DNA of 64,000 nt from Trichosphaerium sp. ATCC 40318 (lineage: Eukaryota; Discosea; Flabellinia; Trichosidae), in the NCBI GenBank assembly GCA_038496445.1, contig JALMLS010000488.1:62001-126000 (forward strand), written 5' to 3'. Of this stretch, positions 59,254 through 64,000 are shown piece after piece. A program made the position numbers and the translations under genes. Below the pieces are notes generated by a model. The model had not been told where the DNA came from and made no database searches. It was given only the letters and a program-made list of their open reading frames with translations. Position 1 is the first letter of the stretch. The number at the start of each line of letters is the position of its first letter.

Positions 59254-59720
59254 CGTGTTTGTATTTGTTGAAGTAAATTCGTCAATAAACAGGAAAATAG
59301 CTTTTGACGCTTCACTGAACTCCCACAAATTTGAAAAACCAGCTTAATGTTTTGACAAGTTTGCTGTGCAGTGAAATGTGGTCCTGTTGTACTAAGCCTA
59401 TCTTTACAAGTAAATGCAAAAAAAACCGCGTTCAAGAATATGAAACTGTTTGTAGTGTTGAATAGTCTCAGGATTTATTTTTGTCTTCATTTACACATGT
59501 GAATGATACTTTACGCTCAATGGCGGTTGGAGTGCGTTTTGTAATTGCTCAGCGACATAAAAGAGCACTTCTCTATGTGAAGGTAATATTGAGACACGTA
59601 CGCAATATATGCGTGGCCGCTCGCATACATGTACTTTTTGTTACATAAAATACTGCTTTTGTCCACCACGTGACTTAAATACTTGGTATTTGGGTTTTTT
59701 ATACAGCCTTCAACACCCGT
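59254..59720. promoter_or_regulatory. divergent promoter region, PSI protein and F-box/LRR gene
   Basis: About 467 bases between divergent start codons. One CACGTG (ccacgtgac) at about 59666, 55 bases before the F-box gene ATG. No coding signal. Confidence 0.4.
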
Positions 59721-60550
59721 ATGTCAATAAAACAACTTGCACCCATTCAACAGCTTCCACCAGAGACTCTAACGCACATCTTACGTTATTTACAGCGAAA
59801 ACAGCGTATAAGGACTTCAACAGTGTCTCACCTCTTTAATAGTATTATTCGTAACAATATTGGCTTTGGCATCATAAAATTAAAAGAAAACACAGATTGC
59901 GCCATCCTCGAAGGAAGTCAGTTGCTTAAAACAACACAAATAAGTTGTAGATGTTTAACACTATCAAATAGTGATTTGATCTGTCTTTGTGGTGTTCACA
60001 CAGTTGATCTAGGACATACAAACGTTACAGACGAAGGAGTTTTGTCATTAATAGGAGGTGAAGATGGAACAACAAAAAACACAATTCACAGCATTAATCT
60101 GTCATATACAAGTATAACAGATGTTTCATTAAAGGCTCTAAGTACTGTACACAGTATTAACCTGTATGGATGCCATAGGAATATCACTGTAGATGGTATA
60201 AGGGCTTTAAAGAATGTACATCAAATAAGTTTGAATTTTCCAAATGATGAACAACTAAAAGAACTTGGAAGTGTACATTCAATAGTACTTAATGGAGCAC
60301 ATTTACTGATGAGGGAATAAAAGCATTGACAAATTTGAGACATTTAAAGTTATTTTTTTCTGATGTGGTGACAGACGAAGGTATAAAGAACTTGGTAAAA
60401 CTTGAATACCTTAGAACTTGGTATTGTAAAAAAATTACACATGATTGTTTGATCCACTTGAAATCTCTAAAACTCGTTGAAACTGAAGGTGTTCATATAA
60501 GACAATATCATGTAGAAAAATTGGGTATAAGTTGGAAGATATTTTTGTAA
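59721..60550 (+). CDS. F-box/leucine-rich-repeat protein with an apparent frameshift
   Basis: Likely substrate receptor of an SCF ubiquitin ligase. The ATG at 59721 gives MSIKQLAPIQQLPPETLTHI with F-box-like LPPETLTHILRYLQ and VSHLFNSIIR. Leucine-rich repeats of the F-box/AMN1 kind follow: HTVDLGHTNVTDEGVLSLIG, INLSYTSITDVSLKAL, INLYGCHRNITVDGIRALK. At about 60296-60310 the frame closes (AHLLMRE stop at 60320), but the other frame continues the repeat exactly (TFTDEGIKALTNLRHLKLFF, VVTDEGIKNLVKLEYL) to 60550. No intron-sized gap is present, so one base has been gained or lost. It may be a sequencing error, a pseudogene or a programmed shift. This is one of few long intron-free genes here. Confidence 0.75.
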
Positions 60551-60601
60551 GAAGAAGGTAGTAATTAGTAAACCAACACTTCCATTAATTGTTTTATTTC
60601 T

Positions 60602-62592
60602 TCACTTACCAATACAAAAGTCTGTAAAAATCAACCCTAGGATATCTTCAACATCTACTTTACCAGTTATACGCCCAAGTGATACTACAGCTTGTCTTAA
60701 ATCCTCTGCAGCTAACTCTACATCATCTCCACCAGGACGTTCTGTTATGAAAAGTGAGTGAAGCAGGTTGATATCACTAAATATTATTACCTAAATATGC
60801 ATCTAAACACTCTTGACATGTCTTCAAGTGGCTTCTGTATCTCTCCCTTGTTATAACAGGACTCTCAAATGAATGTTCTTTGAATCTATTTTGTAATAAG
60901 TTGCTTGAACCAAACACATTAAAAAACTCAACTGTTTTAACTTACATTGACTCCATGCCGCCTTGAACACGTTTCAACAAATTATCAATGCCTTCGCCTG
61001 TTTTGCATGAAATACGTATTGGCTGTTGTTCTAGTACAAGATCCTCAGGTAGGCATAAATCAGGACCAGGTAAATCAGATTTATTCCTATAAAAAGTGGT
61101 CAGTAGGCTAAGCGGTGCAAGTATGCTATTTTGTACAAAACGAGTATTGTTTGGTTTGGCATTGTATTAAGCACGTGTCTTATGTTACTATCCATTTGAC
61201 GTGTTTTATCTACTACACAAATGCGTATATCCGCGTTTTTTGCTCTACATAATGATCAGTATCAACAAGGATAGTAGTTACTGGTAAAGGAGACTTAAAG
61301 AAAAAATCAATGTTACATACTTTTGGCTTGCTCGTCTGATACCCTCCATCTCTATAACATCAGTTGAGTTTTCCTGAAATAGACATAAGTATACCAAAGT
61401 TACCAATGCGTAAAACTTACTTTTAATCCAGCTGTGTCAGCAATCATTACAGGATACCCGGCAAGAGATACTTTTACTTCAATAATATCTCTTGTTGTTC
61501 CGCTAATTGGGGAAACAATGGCAGCTTCCCGTTTCGAAAGAACATTCAATAAACTACTCTTTCCTGCGTTTGGTGCACCAATGATAGGTACAGATAAACC
61601 ATCTCTTAGGATCTCACCACGATTTCCATCTGATAAGTGAGCTTCCATATCTGAACGTAATGCTTCTATCTTTGGGTATGCTAAGCAATAAAAAATTTAA
61701 CAACTTGTTTGACATATACAGAATAAAGATGGTTACCTTGTTTTGCAATGTCATCTTCTATGTGCTCATCGTTACCAAAATCTATAAGAGCTTCATAATG
61801 TGCTAAACAACGAGTTATTGTTTTTGCCCATGACTCATAAAGTTGACCAAGCTCTCCCTAGGTAATTAATGAGAAAATAAATAACTAACATCTATTCATA
61901 CCTTCGATTGACGTAAGGCCTGCTTCCGCTGTGCTTCTGTTTCTGCATTTATAAGATCTGCAATACCCTCTACAGCCGTGAGATCCATCTTTCCATTCAT
62001 AAAAGCCCTGAACTAGGAATAAATACAATGATTAAAAGAAAGATAAGGTAACCTTTTGGTAAAATCTCCAGGCTCTGCAGGACCACAACCTTGACACGCT
62101 ATTAGAGATGATACTATATTATCGAATCAAACCTGGTAAGTCAGATAATGCACTGAGAGCTTTTGATAGTACAGCAGGACTGCCATGGCAATGAAACTCA
62201 GCGACATCTAAAATATTGAAATTAGTTGACTTGTTTGCAAGTCTTTGGCAAGAAATTGTAAGCACGTGCCTTCGCCAGTGTAACTGTTTGGTCCTGGAAA
62301 ATACAGAGAGAGTACCCTTGCTACTAGTTAACGTAAATAATTCATTTAAAAATAGTTAAGAACCTGTCAATGTCATCATTTGTTCGCCAGTCTACAAGAG
62401 TACGCAAACACGCAGTTCTTGGTGGCAGCGGCTTACCCGTCATCTTTTCAACAACCTGCGCACTACTAAGTACTTATTTGGTTATATAATGGATACCTGC
62501 TGTACATCTGGTCCAGATACGCGTATTATTGAAACTGGTGCTTTCGTTGTACCCGTACATACCGCAAAAACAGTTGAAACGTACGCACCCAT
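60602..62592 (-). CDS. GTPBP3: MnmE/GTPBP3/MSS1 tRNA-modification GTPase
   Basis: With MnmG/MTO1 it installs the carboxymethylaminomethyl or taurinomethyl group on wobble uridine of mitochondrial tRNAs. The ATG at 62592 gives [20 protein letters not shown] and [29 protein letters not shown] and [20 protein letters not shown] are the folate-binding N-terminal domain signatures. The G domain has [20 protein letters not shown] (G1), [28 protein letters not shown] (G3) and NKSDLPG (G4). The protein ends [11 protein letters not shown] at 60602, the invariant catalytic C-[IL]-G-K motif. About ten short introns. A targeting peptide is not obvious, and the first exon may extend upstream. Confidence 0.93.
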
Positions 62593-62871
62593 TGTACCCG
62601 AATGGTTTCTATGATTATGTCACTTTACGCTCATTTTTCATTAAAATACGTACCGCTTATTGATTGTCAATCTCTTTTGAGGCGTTCGAGTTCGACAAGA
62701 CAATCTTAGCATTTTAATACGTATTTAAGCTGTCATAGGTATTGAGTAAGGTGAATAAATGCGTAATTCCAGCAAAGAGCGTTTGTTAAGCTCAATCGAC
62801 AATGAAGTTTGTTGAAAAAATGTTGACTTTTTGTACAGTTATTCATCAAAATTAATACCATAAACCTTAAA

Positions 62872-63638
62872 ATGGCTGCAATTGTTGACTACTGTGAAGA
62901 TTTGCCAAAGCTTGAGTATCTTGGAAACCACGTTACGCTTGCTGAGGTTAAAAGAGAGTCTTATGACTCTATTCCGCTGTCATTTGATGTAGACCAATTT
63001 TTTAACAACGAAGATGAAGACAGGTACAATTAACCTCTACAGCACTAAGTTAACGCGGTAAAAGTAAGAATACTTCGGTTATACCGCTCGCTAAAGCGGA
63101 ACCAGTTAAAGATACAGACAAAGAGGTCTATCAACTGATCAGGGAACTTGAAGCACTCAGCGACGTAGTGCGATCTCTGACAGATAGACAGGCTCTATGT
63201 GTTCGCTCAAAGTGTCCCAACACGATTAGCGAGCTAGAAAATGATGCTGGTCGCGTCTTGAATACAATACAAACACTAGACAAGCACTTGTACGCTTTTG
63301 TAGTTTTCTTTTTTAGCGCTAGCTAACATACGCGTAGAACCGAAGCAAAGACTTTCTTTATACTATCATCTACGCATTTATATGCTGTAGAGCATTTACA
63401 GCAAGTACTAAACGAACAATACCATTACATCGTTTTACTCTTGGATCAACTACAAAGCCTTAAAACGCCAACATCTCAAATGTACGTGATTTAAATCTCA
63501 ACTTGCGTGGCATACAAAGATACTTGCCTTTTTAGGCTTTCTTGTTTATTTTGCGTCTCATTTGTAGTTTTACTTATCTACTACGTAATTTTAAACGTAC
63601 CTACCTATTTTACTTACTCGGCAAGTGTTTCTCTCTAA
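62872..63638 (+). CDS. tail-anchored coiled-coil protein, unknown
   Basis: ATG 62872 gives MAAIVDYCEDLPKLEYLGNH. A 41-nt intron (63024-63064) leads to an alpha-helical region with EVYQLIRELEALSDVVRSLT, NTISELENDAGRVLNTIQTL, VEHLQQVLNEQYHYIVLLLD and QLQSLKTPTS. A last exon then adds a hydrophobic segment LFCVSFVVLLIYYVILN before the TAA at 63638. The layout, cytosolic coiled coil with a C-terminal membrane anchor, is that of SNARE-like or tethering proteins, but no SNARE zero-layer can be claimed. Intron 1 is among the shortest in the window. Confidence 0.6.
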
Positions 63639-63689
63639 ATCGGTAAAATAGGACCTCTCGCTGTAAATTGGTTATCCAAAACCAGCCAA

Positions 63690-64000
63690 TGCCTTGGGTG
63701 TTTATGAAGAAGCGTCAGATGATTGCAGCAGACGTTATTCGCGTTAGAATTCTTGTACCTCCTAATATGAAGATAAAGTACCCTGCAAAGGTGCAACTTA
63801 TATTCCAGCCTTATGCTACACGCCTTGCGCGTATGAAAATGACAAAAGTTGTACGTTTAAGAAACACCTCTTGCCAGACAATCCCTTTTTTTTTTTTCGA
63901 ATTTTTTTTTTGAAAGAAATCTTTTCTTGTAAATGACTCGTCCACCAGTCTTCTAATAATCTGTTAGGTTGACAATGCTGAAGCCACTGTTGACCCTCAA
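63690..64000 (+). CDS. gene cut by the right edge, unknown product
   Basis: From an ATG at about 63690 the peptide MPWVFMKKRQMIAADVIRVR, ILVPPNMKIKYPAKVQLIF and QPYATRLARMKMTKV runs to a GTACGTTTAAG donor near 63851. An acceptor at about 63967 resumes VDNAEATVDPQ to the edge. The start is a guess and the protein is incomplete. No family recognised. Confidence 0.45.

Overview
The window is nuclear DNA from a compact, intron-rich eukaryote with about 38-40% GC. Genes sit on both strands, usually a few hundred bases apart. Most are split by very short GT-AG introns, often only 41-60 nt, that typically start GTACGT or GTACGC. I rebuilt the gene models by eye, joining homologous peptide segments at GT-AG boundaries. 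Terminal exons and some junctions are therefore approximate.

The gene content points to an opisthokont, most likely a unicellular holozoan such as an ichthyosporean-grade lineage. The actin is animal/fungal-like. There is a DGCR8/Pasha homologue (WW-like segment plus two double-stranded-RNA-binding domains), a protein known from animals and reported from ichthyosporeans. There is also a deiodinase-like selenoprotein, a filamin-repeat protein, a FYVE-linked Ras-like GTPase and a class C GPCR. A fungal-type Zn2Cys6 regulator keeps an early fungus possible, but less likely.

Layout. 0-8 kb: a doubtful membrane-protein fragment, then a filamin-repeat protein, an FtsJ-type methyltransferase and a SIR2-like protein, all on the minus strand. 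8-18 kb: UBA4/MOCS3 (minus), then plus-strand genes for two unknown membrane proteins, a SUKH protein, a TPR-SET protein and actin. 18-25 kb: a tRNA, a Zn2Cys6 transcription factor and a membrane-anchored HExxH protease. 25-27 kb: a cysteine-rich secreted peptide gene with a truncated copy in inverted orientation. 27-33 kb: the DGCR8/Pasha gene and a PA-domain multipass receptor-like protein. 33-42 kb: GST, secreted alpha-amylase, TRAPPC2L, MsrB and the Ras-FYVE gene. 42-47 kb: betaine-lipid synthesis encoded as two divergent genes (BtaB-like and BtaA-like). 47-53 kb: a large class C GPCR with two tandem sugar-binding-protein-like domains. 53-64 kb: a GNAT acetyltransferase, the deiodinase-like selenoprotein with its SECIS element, a class 3 lipase, a PSI-domain membrane protein, an F-box/LRR gene with a frameshift, MnmE, a tail-anchored coiled-coil protein and a gene cut by the right edge.

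The strongest unusual points are the DGCR8/Pasha homologue, the in-frame TGA at the deiodinase active site with a type II-like SECIS hairpin just after the stop, the split divergent BtaA/BtaB pair, the dual-binding-domain GPCR, the GTPase-FYVE fusion, the inverted duplication of a secreted peptide gene, and the marked excess of the palindrome CACGTG in introns and intergenic DNA.
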